From the NCBI GenBank assembly GCA_037176725.1, contig JAZBRS010000026.1, positions 101,043,501 through 101,107,500 of the forward strand: a stretch of 64,000 nucleotides of DNA, read 5' to 3'. Positions 22,512 through 34,772 of the stretch are shown here, piece by piece. The first letter of the stretch is position 1. Every line of letters starts with the position of its first letter. The translations under genes and the position numbers were made by a program. The notes under the pieces were generated by a model, which saw nothing but the letters and a program-made list of their open reading frames with translations, searched no databases and had not been told where the DNA came from. Source of the stretch: Posidonia oceanica. Its lineage: Eukaryota > Streptophyta > Magnoliopsida > Alismatales > Posidoniaceae.

Positions 22512-23689
22512 AGCTGACCGAGAGCGAGTGAGAACAGAGTTGCGACAAAAACAAGAGGGTGGGTCATAGGACGAGCTATCGTCGCAAAGACGGACAACTC
22601 GGGAGAGGGTGGTCGAGAATAGGTGTTGCAACAGGGGTGTTAGTAAGAGAAAGAACTCAAGCTCCAGCTAGGGAACTCGCTCACTGACCTCTCTGCGATG
22701 AGACACAACACAAACAAAAATAGGCGTTAAAACCCGAAAGTAAAATGCAAATGTATTTAATTGTGGTATAAATGGCATTCATGCAAATGTATGATCTCTC
22801 TCACCGATCTAGTGTGTCCTAGTAGGTTGTCTACTTGGGCACTCACAGGTGTATGGGTCATCGACTCAGGCTAGAAAGAGTAGGTCCTTGTCTAAATCCT
22901 GGCCAAAGCTCAAGCAGTAAAGGGGTGGTACGTTGGTGGCCTCGACCCTGCCAAAGCATGGGTTGTACCGTCTACTAACACTGACACGACCAACTCGTGC
23001 CATGCCAAAGCAATGGAACAAGAGACCGGGACTATCCTTCTCAGACTGGTAGGTGAACTCAGAGATGAGAAGATGCATGCCCTATATGATCATTCATACA
23101 AATATGATTAAAGTTTTTATCTTGCATGTTTTATTAACTCAAAGGGCATGAAGGTGTGTTGATGTCTCGAGTTGCTCCTAGAATTGATTTTACTTGCCAT
23201 TTTAAATTAGCCATGGGGGAAGCAACCAATCTCTAATTGTCCTTAGGCTTAGCGCAAAAGGGGAAGAAAATCACCAAAATATGGCAAGCAAGCAACACAC
23301 ATCATTACAAAAGGCATGCTCATGGTATGTGCTAGTGTTGTGTCATATGATCAGTGAAAATAAAAGACAATCAACACATCAAAAGGCATGTACAAGCATG
23401 GCATGTGTATAGTGAAGTGGCATGGCATACTTGGGTAGAATAAGCCGAACACAAAGCAAAAGGCATGGATTAACACAATAATCATGCAAGAATGGCAATT
23501 AAATGCTAAAACAAGGAAAGTGCATGAATTAAAGCGATAATTACGTAAGCAAGATAAATAAATGCCGAGATAAGCAAAGAATATAAATTAATGCGATAAA
23601 TAAGCAAACAAGGTAAATAAATGCTAAGGTAAGCAGAGAAACAAGCCACACAAAAGCGGAAAAGTGGAAACGAAAGCCGGAGTCTAGAA
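22512..23689 (-). other. Element B leader
   Basis: Noncoding leader between primer site and gag. It aligns by eye with D's leader: GTTGCTCCTAGAATTGAT at about 23173 and GTTGCTCCTAGAGTTGAT at about 39269, AGCCATGG at both, and the TGCCCTATATGAT block. No open frame is convincing. Confidence 0.7.
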
Positions 23690-23707
23690 TCCCCAGCGGA
23701 GTCGCCA
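23690..23707 (-). other. Element B primer-binding site
   Basis: On the minus strand TGGCGACTCCGCTGGGGA follows the LTR end by one base. It is identical to the site of element C at 27772-27789 and is the form described for Ogre elements (tRNA-Arg). It continues as TTCTAGACT in both. Confidence 0.9.
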
Positions 23708-23708
23708 C

Positions 23709-24446
23709 TATAGTAACCCGTAAAATCGGCACATCCATGCACGTTGCCAAAGCTCGCGCGCACTGACCGATGATAGGCCACTGATAGCAGTGGATCCGAG
23801 GAGGGACATTCGACTCAAAAACACCAGAAAAGCAGAGACGAACGCAAAAGGAAAACAAAAGAAAAGACAAGGAGTCACCACCTAATCTATTAAAATGGAA
23901 AAACTAGGAAAACCATATGCAAATCATGCAAAGAAAGCTTATGCACTTTAAAAGTATGCAAAATCCGATCCAAGTGTATGACACAAAGTCAATGCGATCT
24001 AGAGAAAGGATAAGGACTCCAGTTACGTGTAGGGAAGGTGTTAGGCACCCCCGACACGTCTGAGGAATTCGTCTTTCTAGACTGATCTGCTATTGTGTGG
24101 CAAATGTTGGCAAATAAATACTGATTTATGTTCGCCCTAAGGCGGTGTGCAGTATGCGATTATAAACCATGCAAAGCTTAGCAAATCAAGTTTAAAACGA
24201 CTAAAAAAAGTTAAAACATTGCGGTAAAGTGATAAATGAACTCGGGAGATAAAACTTAAAGTTAAGGAAGCGACTAAACAAAACACAAGGCTGCCAAATG
24301 AAATGAATAAACAGGAAATATAACTAAAGTCAAATGGTATGGATAAACAAAAGATAAACAAAGTTGAAAGAAACAGATAAACAAGACACAAGGCTGCTAC
24401 ATGGGACAAGTAAACAAGAATCATAACTAAAGCCAAACAGGATAAG
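23709..24446 (-). mobile_element. Element B 5' LTR, 3' portion
   Basis: In sense it ends CGGGTTACTATA at 23709, where the canonical last bases would be CA, so it is mutated. It holds the shared LTR motif at about 24017-24058 and a primer-site-like GGAGTCACCA at 23871-23880. The rest of the LTR was displaced by the insertion of LTR H at 24447, beside a possible target duplication ATAAG (24442-24446). Its start is not found in the window. Confidence 0.8.
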
Positions 24447-25344
24447 TGTAGTAATCCTGAAATTCGGATCGTCCATGCACGATGCCAAAGTTCGTGTACA
24501 CCGATCGGAAATAGGTTCACTATTAGTGGTTGGATCCGAGGAAGGAAACTCTACTCAGAAACGCTGGCAAAAGAGGAAAAAGAAAGATAAGACAAATCAT
24601 AGTTGCCACCGTGTCTGTTAAATTGGGAGACAAGGAAAACCAGGGAAATGCATGAAAGACATGCAAAACCATGCAAAGAGGATGCAAAGGGATGCAATGC
24701 TATGCTGTGCTATGCTATGCTATGCTATGACTCGTGCCTAGGATGTGGGCATAATGGTCATTGCCAGCCAAGAGAAAGGGCAAGGACTCCTATTACGCAC
24801 GGGGAAGGTGTTAGGCACCCCCAATACGTTCGAAGAATCGGTCTTTCTAGGCTATTCTCGCTCGCATATGCAGGAAGATGCATGCCTTGAATGCCTAAAT
24901 GCCATGAATGCTTAATTACATGCTCAAATGTATACTCTAAGTGCTAAGATGCGTGCAGGGAATTAAACGTGCAATCTATGTGCTCAGCAGCACTGCTAGT
25001 GTTCCAAACGGGCAAGCCCTAGTTCATAAGAACTCCTAGACAGTAAGCATCATTGCCCTAATGCAAATGTAGGCGATAAAACAAAACAGCGATGAAAACC
25101 ATGCAATGCAAGCGACATGCAAAGGGCAAACGAAAGCAGAAGCAGAAAACTATGCAATGCAAGCATGCGACATGCAAAAAGATGCAAGGCAAGGGCGATA
25201 AAGCCTAATCTACATGCACAAGAACACATATCACGAAAACGATACATGCAATGCAAATGATAAGGCAATGAGTGATATGCAGTGATTCAGGTGGGCTTAT
25301 CTTAAGGATCTGAGGCTTGATCTGAGATAACTTTGGTTAGAATG
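24447..25344 (-). mobile_element. LTR H, partial, nested in element B LTR
   Basis: It begins TGTAGTAATCC (the end of an LTR in minus sense). It carries the shared motif at 24790-24830, an ATGCT pentanucleotide run (about 24700-24730), and GCGATAAAAC / CAAGCGACATGCAAA text seen also in LTR E. It stops at 25344, where element C's LTR starts. Its remaining part is not in the window, which is expected if element C inserted here and its far end has been lost or rearranged. Confidence 0.75.
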
Positions 25345-27770
25345 TGTAGACACCCCATTTTGACACCTAGCGACGGATCAAACTTGGAGAAACAAGCTCG
25401 AAAACTGCGGATTCAACCTTTTCTCTAAAACCTGACCTTTCCACTCAAACTGACCCAATTTGACCTAAAACCAAATCCCATTCCAAAACCTACCCAAAAC
25501 CAACCCAAAACAATTCATTTCCCATTTCCAAAACCAACCTAAGCCTTCAACAAAGCCCAAGCCCATTTGCAGCCTAGCCTACTGAGTGGCACGTTTAGGC
25601 GCCGCACTCACAGGCGACTGGACATGGTCGCGCCTCTGTGTGGCGACTGAGTCTGGCGCCCCGAGTCACGGCGACTGGACTGTAAATCAGTCCACCACCC
25701 AAGCTTCCCTGCGGCGGCCGCTGCCAGTCACCACCACCCATCATGTCCATCCCTTCCACACTTACTACCTCACTACCTCCACATGCTACACGACAAGCGC
25801 CACTTACTCCCTGCCACCGGTCACTTCCTTACCGGCGGACAACCCACACACACAAGCCCTCACTACCACCGCCGCCTGGCAACCTGCCACCGACGACCTC
25901 GCCCGTCCTCGACCTGCAGCCATTAACTTCCTCGACTGCCACCCACACTCACAAGCTCTCACTGCCCCACCTCTGCCGCTTGCCAGAGCTAATAGGCATG
26001 GAGGAACCCATTTGCAAGGCCCCGACCATTTTTGCAAATGGAAGAACCCATTCCACAGCCGCGACTTCCACCAACAATCCTTCCTTGCCGCTCAAACGAG
26101 AGCACAATTCGCCAACCCAAAAACGTTCACACACCCTCTAGCTACCTCCCGAGCCTTTCAAACACTCACTTCACATCCCGGACCACCGCAGCAACCAAGC
26201 TCACCGTCGTCTCCTTGCCGCCGCCGGTCGACATCCCTAGAAGCTCCTCCGAGGTGTCAAATCCTCACAAACTCCATGCACACCTCCGCGAGGTCGCCAC
26301 GAACACATCCAGATCATCCTGTGCACCCACCGCCGCCTCCTCCGCCGCAGCATCCACCTCACCGGCGAGCTCCAACGAGCTAGGTCAAGGGGCACCTCCG
26401 TGCCTCCCCACAGGTAAGTGACACTTCCCCTAGCTTCCTTACGTTCCGAGCATGCTTCCTAGATAGTCGCTTTTATTTTGCAGTAGCTTAGCTGGCCGTT
26501 CTTAGCCATCTTCTCCGGTGCCGGAGGCCTGCCAGGTTAGGCGCCGCGTGATGCAGCGACTGACCTGTGCCTCCGCCTGCCGTCTGGTCGGACTTTGGGC
26601 TGCCGCTCCGACCAACCTAGAGCTTCGTTATCCTTGATTTTTGTATGTTGTGATCATGTATGTTTGCTCTATTTGATCGCATGTTTAGATTTCCATTTAG
26701 CTTTGCCATGCGTCCCTGACTTGGTGTCAAAGGTGACTGTTTGGAACAAGGTTTTGCAGTGCTGTCGCCGCTGAAAGCGGTGACTCACCTGCAACTTCCG
26801 ACAGTTCTTCCGGCCAACTTTGGACCGCCGTATCTTGCAACCTAGGCATCCATTTTGCTATCTGTTTGTTTGCCTGTGTTTCTCATCATGCCATCTGTAG
26901 GATCATGCATCTAGATTTCAATTTCACATCATCTAGATAGCATCTTTGTGGCCATGAAGGCCACTGTCTGGCGAAGCTGTAAGCCCCTCTGTCGCCACAG
27001 TCCTAGGCGACAGGCTCCGGCGCCTCTCATCCTGGCGACTAGCCCCGGTTGCTGCTCTGACAGGCGACCAAGTGCCTCACCGATCTCACCGGCGACACGC
27101 ACCGCCACCGCTCAGGCTGGCGACCAGCTCCTCAGTCCAGACAGTGGCTGAGCCACCTTGCCTGCCGCATTCGCATTTCGTTCGTTTCGCTCGCCTGTTT
27201 TCAGACTTGTTTTCCGAGCCTTGTTTTCCATTGCTTTGTCGCATTGTCGCCTTAATCAGTTTTCTAGCGTATCTTCAAAGCATGCATCATAACCTACTAA
27301 GCAAGTTTAAGCATTCATTAGGCATTCATAGCATCTCTCTCCCCTTGGGCATATAGCAAAGGCAAGCAATTGCTAAAATGCTGCATATGCAAGCGTTAAG
27401 CCTAAGAATGGCTGATTCTTCGGACGTATCAGGGGTGCCTAACACCTTCCCCGTACGTAATAGGAGTCCTTGTCCTTTCTCATGGCCTGCAATAACCATT
27501 ATGCCCTCATCCTAGGCACGAGTCATAGCATTGCATATCATTGCCTCCTTTTGCATGTTTTCTATGCATTTCCCTGGTTTTCCTTGTCTCCCAATTTAAT
27601 AGACACGATGGCGACTCTAATTTTGTCTTATCTTTCCTTTGTCATCTTTTTCCAGCGTTTCCAAGTAGAGCATCCCTCCTCGGGTCCAACTGCTATGGCA
27701 ACCTAATTTCGGTCGGTGCACGCGAGCTTTGGCATCGTGCATGGACGCGCTGATTTTTAGGGTTACTACA
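25345..27770 (+). mobile_element. Element C 5' LTR (2.4 kb)
   Basis: It starts TGTAGACACCCCATTTTGAC and ends GGGTTACTACA, followed at once by the primer site. It contains a GC-rich C/A-rich segment (25690-26430), GTCGCC/GGCGAC hairpins (for example CTGTCGCC, 9-base loop, GGCGACAG near 26987-27011), the shared motif with CCTAACACCTTCCCC at about 27435, and TGGCGACTCT at 27609-27618. Upstream GAATG (25340-25344) could be the target duplication. The long open frame at 25586-26383 is most likely a composition effect, because no homologous frame is kept in the other LTRs. Confidence 0.9.
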
Positions 27771-27771
27771 G

Positions 27772-27789
27772 TGGCGACTCCGCTGGGGA
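27772..27789 (+). other. Element C primer-binding site
   Basis: TGGCGACTCCGCTGGGGA lies one base after the LTR end. It is the complement of a tRNA 3' end with CCA, described for Ogre-type elements as tRNA-Arg. It is identical to the site of element B. Confidence 0.92.
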
Positions 27790-28969
27790 TTCTAGACTCC
27801 AGCTTTCGTTTTGGCTTTCTCGCCGCTTGGATTTTGCATCTTTTGCTTGCCTTGCCTATTTACATGCTTTATTGCTTGCTCTGCCTTTACATTGCTTTAT
27901 TGCTTGCTCTGCCTTTACATGCTCTACTACTTGCCTGTCTTTACTTATTTTATTTGCTTGATTATCCTTACTTTATTTTCTCGCATTACATGTCTAAATA
28001 TTTGCTTGGCACAATAATACATGCTTTTTGGGTGGTGAATGCTTTGTTTCACACACTTGCTATGCCACTACACATGCACATGCCATGTATACCTACTTTT
28101 TGACATGCTGAGTGTTTTCCCTTCATTATCATGTCCACAACACTTGCACATGCCACGCATATGCTTTTTGCCTTGTTATGTGATTGCTTGCATGCCATGA
28201 CTTCCTGTCTCTCTCCCATTCATGCTTATGCCATGCCTAGGATAGTAGAAACATGCTTGCTCCCCTTTGCTTAATTTAAAAGCCACAATAAAGCCAAGCA
28301 ATAACATCTAAGCACAACTAGAGCCAAAACTTGCAATTTTCCCCCTTCGGCTAAATAAAACGCAAGTAAAACACTTTAAAGCATACTCGCATGTCTGATC
28401 ATTTTAAAAAGCATGCATTCTTCTCATCTGAGTTCACCTATAGTCTGCGAAAGACAGTCCCGACCTCTTGTTCCACTACTTTGGCGTGGCCCGAGCCAGT
28501 CGGTCTGTCCCCCCTTATCAAGGGTCGTGTCGGTGCTAGTGGAGGGTACCACACACACTTTGGCGGGGTCAAGGCCACCAACGCACCACTTCATTACTGC
28601 CTGAGCTCTAGCTAGGATTTAGACGGGGACCCACTTTTTTCTGACCTGGAGTCTGTCTATAAACCCATTACCCATGAGTGCGTCCTAGTAGGTCATCTAC
28701 TCAGGACCTGCATGGTGAGAGAGCGCATATTAGGGCATTCATCTACACATGTGCCATTCATGCCACCTCTAATAAACCTTTTTTTTTTTTTGCATCCAAC
28801 CTCTAACACATTTATTGTTTTTGTAGGTAGGTGTGGGATCCACTGCCAGGACCTTGAGTGTCCCTCCTCTCTGTCTCTGAGCTATTCGTTGCTTCCGATA
28901 GTAGCTCCCCTTAGGTCTCGAGTTTTTGCCTTTCGTCACAGCCTTGCTCTCACTTGCTCTCGGTCAGCG
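27790..28969 (+). other. Element C leader
   Basis: Noncoding stretch between primer site and gag. It has TTGCTTGCTCTGCCTTTACA repeats (about 27840-27930), cysteine-like and leucine-like by-product frames, and a block around 28420-28720 that matches the leaders of B and D (GCTTGAGCTC / GTCCTAGTAGGT text). No gene is seen. Confidence 0.65.
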
Positions 28970-31468
28970 ATGGCCCAGTTTGCTTGTGAGTCCTACTTTC
29001 TTGTTGGCTCGGAGGGGTTTACCGCTTCGGTCCCTCCGACTTTCGCTTCGACCCCCTTCGTGCCCCTTATGACACCAGGGTTTCACCCTCTGGTGCCTGG
29101 GGCACCCCAATATGCTACGAGGCATTGGCAGACTTGCGCCTCTCCGGATCTGGTCGCCGAGTCTATCTTGATGACCGCCCCTTGCGTTCTGGAGGCACCT
29201 CTGACCCCTTTATCCCAGGGCTACATTCCTCTCAACTCCTCTTCTACTGCAGTGACCCTTGCTATAGGACTTCTATCTCCTGGACAGTCTGTGTCCTTGC
29301 CTTTCGGCTCTGGTCCCTTGCAGGCACTGCACCTCAGCATTCCCACTGACGAGACACCTAACGTGCAGTACCAGCATCTGATGGAGACTGCCCAGAGATT
29401 GCAGGGCATGGCTCTATCGATTTGCCCTTCTTTGGCTCCCGCTGCCCCTGAGGTTCCTCTACAGCCTGCTCCTGCACACACTGCACTCCCGCGTAGACCA
29501 TCGCCCCAGCTACTCACTGCTCTAGCGATGAGGGCATAGCTTCTGCCTACTGCAACTGCACAACACTATGCACTGCATGCAACTCCGCCATCTGATGATC
29601 AGTCCTTCGGGCTGGTTGGAGCACAGTACCCCACAGGCCTGCTGCCCGACACCGTGCCAACGCAGCCACTGTTGCTCCAGCACTCTGCACCTTACACTGT
29701 ACAGCATATTATCTATCCACCCCCTTGCATCAGGTTCGGACCCCAACATACATGCCTTTCTACACTGCACCCACGCACGGATACGCCGGCCATCACGTTG
29801 CGCCACTAGGCGACACGATGGTGGATCTGGAGGAGCACCTCAGTGCGATCCAGACGACGTATGTGGTCCTTGCCCCTACTGCCCTATCACCTTTGGCAGC
29901 CAATCCAAACCCCATCAATGACAGGATGGACGTTCTAGAGAAAGCACTACGTCTACTGCGGGGCACGGACCACCAGTCCTACCAATTCCGAGACCTCTGC
30001 TACTTCCCAGAGGCCGCACTCCCTTCAAAGTTTCGCATCCCAAAATTCGATAAATACAATGGTAGAGGTTGTCCCATTTCGCATCTGAAGGCATACTATG
30101 AGGACCTTGCTAAGCTTCAGGCTGATGAAAGGCTCCTTATCCGCCTGTTTCAGAAGAGTCTGACCAGCCCTGCGCTCAAGTGGTTCACTTCCCTTGACAT
30201 GGCTACGGTTCAGACTTGGACTGATCTTTTCAGGCTTTCCTTGAGTAGTATGCTTTCAACCTCAACTTGATCCCCAAGAGGGAGGATCTTGTCGCCATCT
30301 GGCAGAGGCCCCAAGAGCCATTCGGGGAGTATGTCGGTCGCTGGTGCTCCATAGTTGCCCAAGTCAAAGATAGACCCTCCGAGGAGGATTCTATCGGGAT
30401 GATCGTCAAAAGGGCGCTGCTAGCGACTGGGACTCTGCTATGCATTTAGCACATCACTAGTGATGCATGGCTAGTTAGGGCTGCGCCTACGTGGAAAGCT
30501 CACTGCGAAGTGGGCATTTCCCCGTGCTTTCTGCATTGGCTAGGCAGGCCAACACTTCCAGTAATCGCTGTAACAGTGACAACAGCAACAACTCTGCTCC
30601 CGACTGCTCCGAGCAGCTCACCGAAGCATACGCCGATCCTCCAGAAGAGCCTACCTATGCAGAGAGTCAGCCAGACCCTTTTCTGCTAGAGCACGCACCT
30701 AACTATGCACCTAGTGCACACACTGCCACCGTTGAGCTCGTGCGTCACGTTGCACCCACTTGGCAAGGACTCCAACCAGGGCAAAGACGACCTCATCGGG
30801 TTGAGTGTGATTACCCCCTCTGCCCGAACCACTAAGCGTCATCTTCCCTCAAGTTGAGTCGCTCCTGAGACTCCCGGCTGTCTGTCCGTCACCGAACCCC
30901 CCTCCGTGATGGCATGATACGGATCAGTTCTGCAGTTTCCATCGGGCCACCGAGCACTCGACGGATGATTGCCTCGCTCTTCGGGATGCCGTTCAGCACT
31001 TGATCGATCGCAGGATCATCAGCATTGGCGTGCAAGAAGCCGCACTTGCACATACACCTGCACTTGCACATACACCTGCACTTGCACTCGCACACCCTAG
31101 TGTAGCCGACCCTTCCTCTTCCGAGTCTGCAGGCTTCACAATTGTCGGAACCTCGGGGGTCTATTCTAGACTTTTCTAAGTCTAGTTCTGCCCCGATGGA
31201 TCCTTCCGATCCCATCGGTACAATCTCCTTCTCCTGCTTTTCCCAGCTCGTCCGAGGGATGCTCCAAGTGCAGTGGCAGTGTCGACAGCAAGCCCAGTTG
31301 CAGCGCCATTCAGGTTAGCTCCTCCTCCAACCTTAGCAGCCCCAGTGCTCCCTGCACTGCCATCAGCAGCTCCAGCAACCCCAGTGCTCCCCGCACTGCC
31401 AACAGTGGACCTCGCCAACAGCATTAGCAGCGTAGGAGCGGACCCAGCACCTCCCTCCCGAGGTTGCT
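28970..31468 (+). pseudogene. gag: Element C gag (frameshifts and stops)
   Basis: The start is ATG at 28970 (MAQFACESYFLVGSEG), chosen because B and D share it. The first frame runs to a TAG at 29537. After a shift near 29730 the gag core appears: VDLEEHLSAIQTTYVVLAPT, DHQSYQFRDLCYFPEAALPS, KFRIPKFDKYNGRGCPISHL, SPALKWFTSLDM. A shift and a TAG near 30235-30255 lead to LIPKREDLVAIWQRPQEPFG. Further on is the finger CSFHRATEHSTDDC (about 30924-30965), a C-x2-H-x4-H-x4-C variant typical of Tat gag, then repeats of HTPALA (about 31050-31090) and an A/P-rich tail. After 31468 no protease or polymerase follows, so C is non-autonomous or internally deleted. Confidence 0.9.
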
Positions 31469-31629
31469 GACAGGTAAGTCCCTCTTACCTCTCTTTTGAT
31501 TCCAACATTGTCTTTTCTTTTTGTTTTGTTTTGTTTTTTGCATTTTCTTGCCTTGTTAGAAAATCATAAAAAACATAAAATCAGCAAAAACCTGAAAACA
31601 TGCATTCCTTCCTTCTTCATGCATTCATC

Positions 31630-31885
31630 ATTCGGGCTGGCATCCCTAACTGCTCGGCGATAGGTTCGTTGACCTGTCACTAGCGGGCTGATACCCTTAA
31701 CTATCCGGCAGTAAGTCCGTCAACTTATCATGCGGGATGGCATCCCTAACTGCTCAGTGATAGGTGCGTTAACCTGTCACCAACGGGCTGATACCCCTAA
31801 CTATCCAGCGGTAAGTCAGTCAACTTATCATTCGGGCTGATATCCCTAACTATTCGGCGATAGGCCCATCAACTTATCACCTTGC
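31630..31885 (+). repeat. Stem-loop repeat block 1 of element C
   Basis: Units of about 50 bases alternate CGGGCTGRYA-CCCTAAC-TATYCGGCG and ATAGGTCCGTYAACYTRTCA text, about five times. GATA at 31690-31693 pairs with TATC at 31702-31705 around an 8-base loop. It matches the GATAGTTTAGG-type arrays of F and G on the opposite strand. Confidence 0.8.
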
Positions 31886-33299
31886 ACATACACATCATTC
31901 TTTGCACATATCTATCATCATGCACATATCATTTCTTGCGCCCTATAAAATACAAAAGCAAAAAAAAAATAAATCAAGAAAATAAAAAACGCCAAAAATA
32001 TTTTCTTCGCCTTGCTGCTGGTTTTCCCTTTTTATGTTTTCCTAAACCAAAAAACCATAAAAATACAAAACCAATGTAAAACCCAAAAACATGCTTGTCC
32101 CTTCCCCTTCTAAAAAATACAAAACCCACAAACATTTGTATAATCAGAAACCCAGTTTTAAACAAACAAGCAGCGCCAAGAGGATGTCAAGCATTGACAA
32201 TCTCAGGCAGGTCTCACCCGAGTAGCGCCATCTCTTGCATGTGGCTACATAGTGAGACTGAGAGCAGAATAGAGCATCTCTCTGAGTTTAAAACTCCCAA
32301 AAGCAAGATCCACCTCATCAAGAAAGTCCACCGAACATGGAGAGGATGAAAGCAAAGTAGAACATAGCCAGAGGCTGTCTACACATTGCAGAGGCTGAAG
32401 GTGTACACCGGCCAGCCGAACTCTCAACGCCTCACTCGAGACCACTACCCCAAGAGGGCAATGACATGCATATCCAAAAGAATAGAGATCATGTAAGCAA
32501 AAAAATGATAACATGATATGCATATTGAGCATAAAAGAAAATGAAGAAAGAAGTTGAAGAAAGAAGGCGCTCATGAGAGGAGTGACTCAGACGAGCACCA
32601 ATGCCCCCTCAACTTTCAACTCCAAGCACTGCAATGCCAACTGCACGGGATGCATTATCTGGAGGACCTGGCCCCACCCTCCGAGCGCAGCAACACGCTC
32701 CAATCCCCTGTGCAGACAACTAATACCTCTGTGGCAGGCTAGATGCAACTCTAGTCACTCATGAGGGGAAAAGAAAAATCAATCCGAGAGCGTTAAAAGC
32801 AGTAGTCGATCCCCGAGGAATTGAGACGGAGGCTAAGAAGCTACATCCAATGCTTCTGCTACCTGCATGCAGCCAAAGGCTATACTCTGCAAAGCTGAGG
32901 TCTCATCCTGAACCAAGAGTGAGAAAGAGAGCCACCGAGCACAACTCGGCATGGCGTTGCTCGAGGATCGAGTCCCCTGAGTCAAAAAGTGCAGAAGCAC
33001 CCTCTTGACACCAACTGCTTTTGTAGCCAAAGCCACCAAAACATGCATGCTATAATATATTTTTATCTTCCCTTCTCCCTGTTTTCAAAAACCAGAGTTA
33101 AGGACGAGCACTTTTGCCTTCCTCACTCCGAGGCTCTGTGCTTTTCAAGTTTTACCGTCCATCGCGTTGGGTAGGTCCGTGATGACCAGCATGTCCATTG
33201 TTTGTCACTCTGTGACGTTGCATCGCATGCCCGCGTAGAGACCATTGTACACCCACCGCGATGGGTTCCTGTCTTCTCTCTGCATTATTCTGCTTTCCT

Positions 33300-34240
33300 T
33301 GCATCAGGCTGGCATCCCTAATTGCTCGATGATGGGTCCGTCAACCTATCATTCTGCATTCCTTTGCATCAGGCTGGCAACCCTAACTGCTTGGTTGACG
33401 CCCGTTAAAATGACATCCCACATATTCGCATTGCATTCGGGCTGATATCCTTAACTATTCAGCGATAGGCCCATCAACTTATCATCCATCCTTGCATTTC
33501 GATGCCATGGGCGCATAGGTTGTCCCCTGCTATCATCCCTGAAACTAGGGGCATCTTTTTTACTGTCCTGTGGTATCACCCTCCCTCATCTCATCGGGTT
33601 GGCAACCCTAGCTGCTCGGTGATAGATCCGTTAGCCTATCACCCTGCATTTTTCCTGCATTATCCCATTGCATTCCCCACCGGCATTGCACATCGCACGG
33701 TGAGCCCTTACATCCATTTCACTACATCGAGCTGGTACCCCCTAACTACTCGACTGACAAACTCGTTAGTGTTGTCTCCACCTTGCATTTTGATGCCATG
33801 GGCGCTTCGGCTGTCCCCTGGTATCGTTCATCGATACCAGGGGCATCTTTATTTTGCTACCCCATGGTATCCCAATTCCATCTGCATCGGGCTGACATCC
33901 CCAACTGTTACGGAAGCATCTATGGACCTCTACCGCACCTTCGGGTATGGTATTCCCATTGCATTTGTGGTTATAAGTCATCCCACTTGTCACCACCTCT
34001 CTTGCCTGACAGACTCGCTGACCTGTCAATGCCTTCGATACCAGGTGCGTCTGGCTGCCCCCTTGGTATCATCTCACCCCCATTCGGGCTGATAGCCCTA
34101 ACTATCCGGTGATGAGTCCATCAACTCCTCAGTGAGCCGATATTCCCCAACTATCTGGTGATGAGTCCGTCAACTCCTCAGAGGGCCGATACTCCCTAAC
34201 TATCCGGCGATAGGTCCGTTAACTTGTCACCCATTCGTCG
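33300..34240 (+). repeat. Stem-loop repeat block 2 of element C
   Basis: Scattered copies of the GGCTGGCAACCCTAACTGCT / GGCTGATAYCCYTAACTATY unit alternate with unrelated text and with CATTTCGATGCCATGGGCGC / TGATGCCATGGGCGCTTCGG segments (two copies, near 33500 and 33791). The more regular copies are at 34085-34230. Confidence 0.75.
33815..33843 (+). repeat. Conserved CCCCTGGTATC hairpin (element C copy)
   Basis: A perfect 11-bp stem, CCCCTGGTATC (33815-33825) and GATACCAGGGG (33833-33843), with a 7-base loop. Counterparts occur in E (45246-45273), F (53625-53651) and G (63262-63288). Confidence 0.88.
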
Positions 34241-34274
34241 TAGTATAATAGCATTTTGTTGCATGGCATTAGCA

Positions 34275-34745
34275 TCTCATCATCACACGGATATTGTGTG
34301 CTTAGGATTCAAACCCCTGGCTCGTGTATTGCTTAAGGTAACATCCTCGGCACCCGCAAGACTTTCGCAGCTTGCCGGCTTTGGATGACACCCGCAGTAG
34401 TGCGTGGCCCCGGGATTGTTTTCTCGATTTTGCGTGCCCGGCGTTCCACTATTTATACACTACATTTCACTGCATAACATTAGCATTTCATTGCATGACA
34501 TCATGTAACTTCCTTGTATCCTCTGTAGAGTCAGTCCTAGTATTGCATCTCATCATCACACGGACATCGCGCGCTTAGGATTTGAACACCAGGTTCGCAT
34601 ATTGCCTAAGGTAGCATCCTCGACACCCGTAAGACATTCGCAGCTTGCCGGCTTCGGATGGCACCCGCAGTAGTGCACGGCCCAGGATCGTTTTCTCAGT
34701 TTCGCATGCCCAGTGTCCCACTGTATATACCTTGCATCTCACTGG
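34275..34745 (+). repeat. Two-copy tandem duplication of about 275 bp
   Basis: The first copy starts near 34275 (CATCATCACACGGATATTG) and the second near 34550 (CATCATCACACGGACATCG). Both contain GCTTAGGATT, CACCCGYAAGAC, TTCGCAGCTTGCCGGCTT and GCACCCGCAGTAGTG, with scattered differences. Copy 2 ends just before the junction with element D. Confidence 0.8.
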
Positions 34746-34772
34746 ATAACATTGCATAACATTGTGTTCTTA

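Larger units (their letters stand above)
31469..34770 (+). other. Element C 3' noncoding region
   Basis: No plausible coding frame is seen in 3.3 kb. It follows gag directly. It contains two blocks of the GGGCTGATA-CCCTTAAC-TATC stem-loop family (31630-31885, 33300-34240), the conserved CCCCTGGTATC hairpin, a unique middle section (31900-33240) and a two-copy tandem duplication (about 34275-34745). The stem-loop family is the same as in the 3' regions of E, F and G but on the plus strand, which fixes it to a plus-strand element. No polypurine tract or 3' LTR for C is visible. Confidence 0.7.

Noticed and set aside
25586..26421. Plus-strand 265-codon proline/threonine/histidine-rich frame in the element C LTR.
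   Set aside because: It lies in a C-rich LTR segment, has no recognisable domain, and frames of similar length overlap it on both strands. Most likely a composition effect.
31900..33240. Middle of element C's 3' region considered as a possible pol remnant or second gene.
   Set aside because: No reverse transcriptase, RNase H or integrase motif in any frame; only short frames. Left as noncoding of unknown role.
34372..34757. CACCCGCAGTAGTGC and neighbouring text considered as a tRNA or small-RNA gene because of its duplicated, stem-rich look.
   Set aside because: No cloverleaf, no A/B box pair with correct spacing, and no CCA-side stem can be drawn; it is a two-copy tandem duplication.
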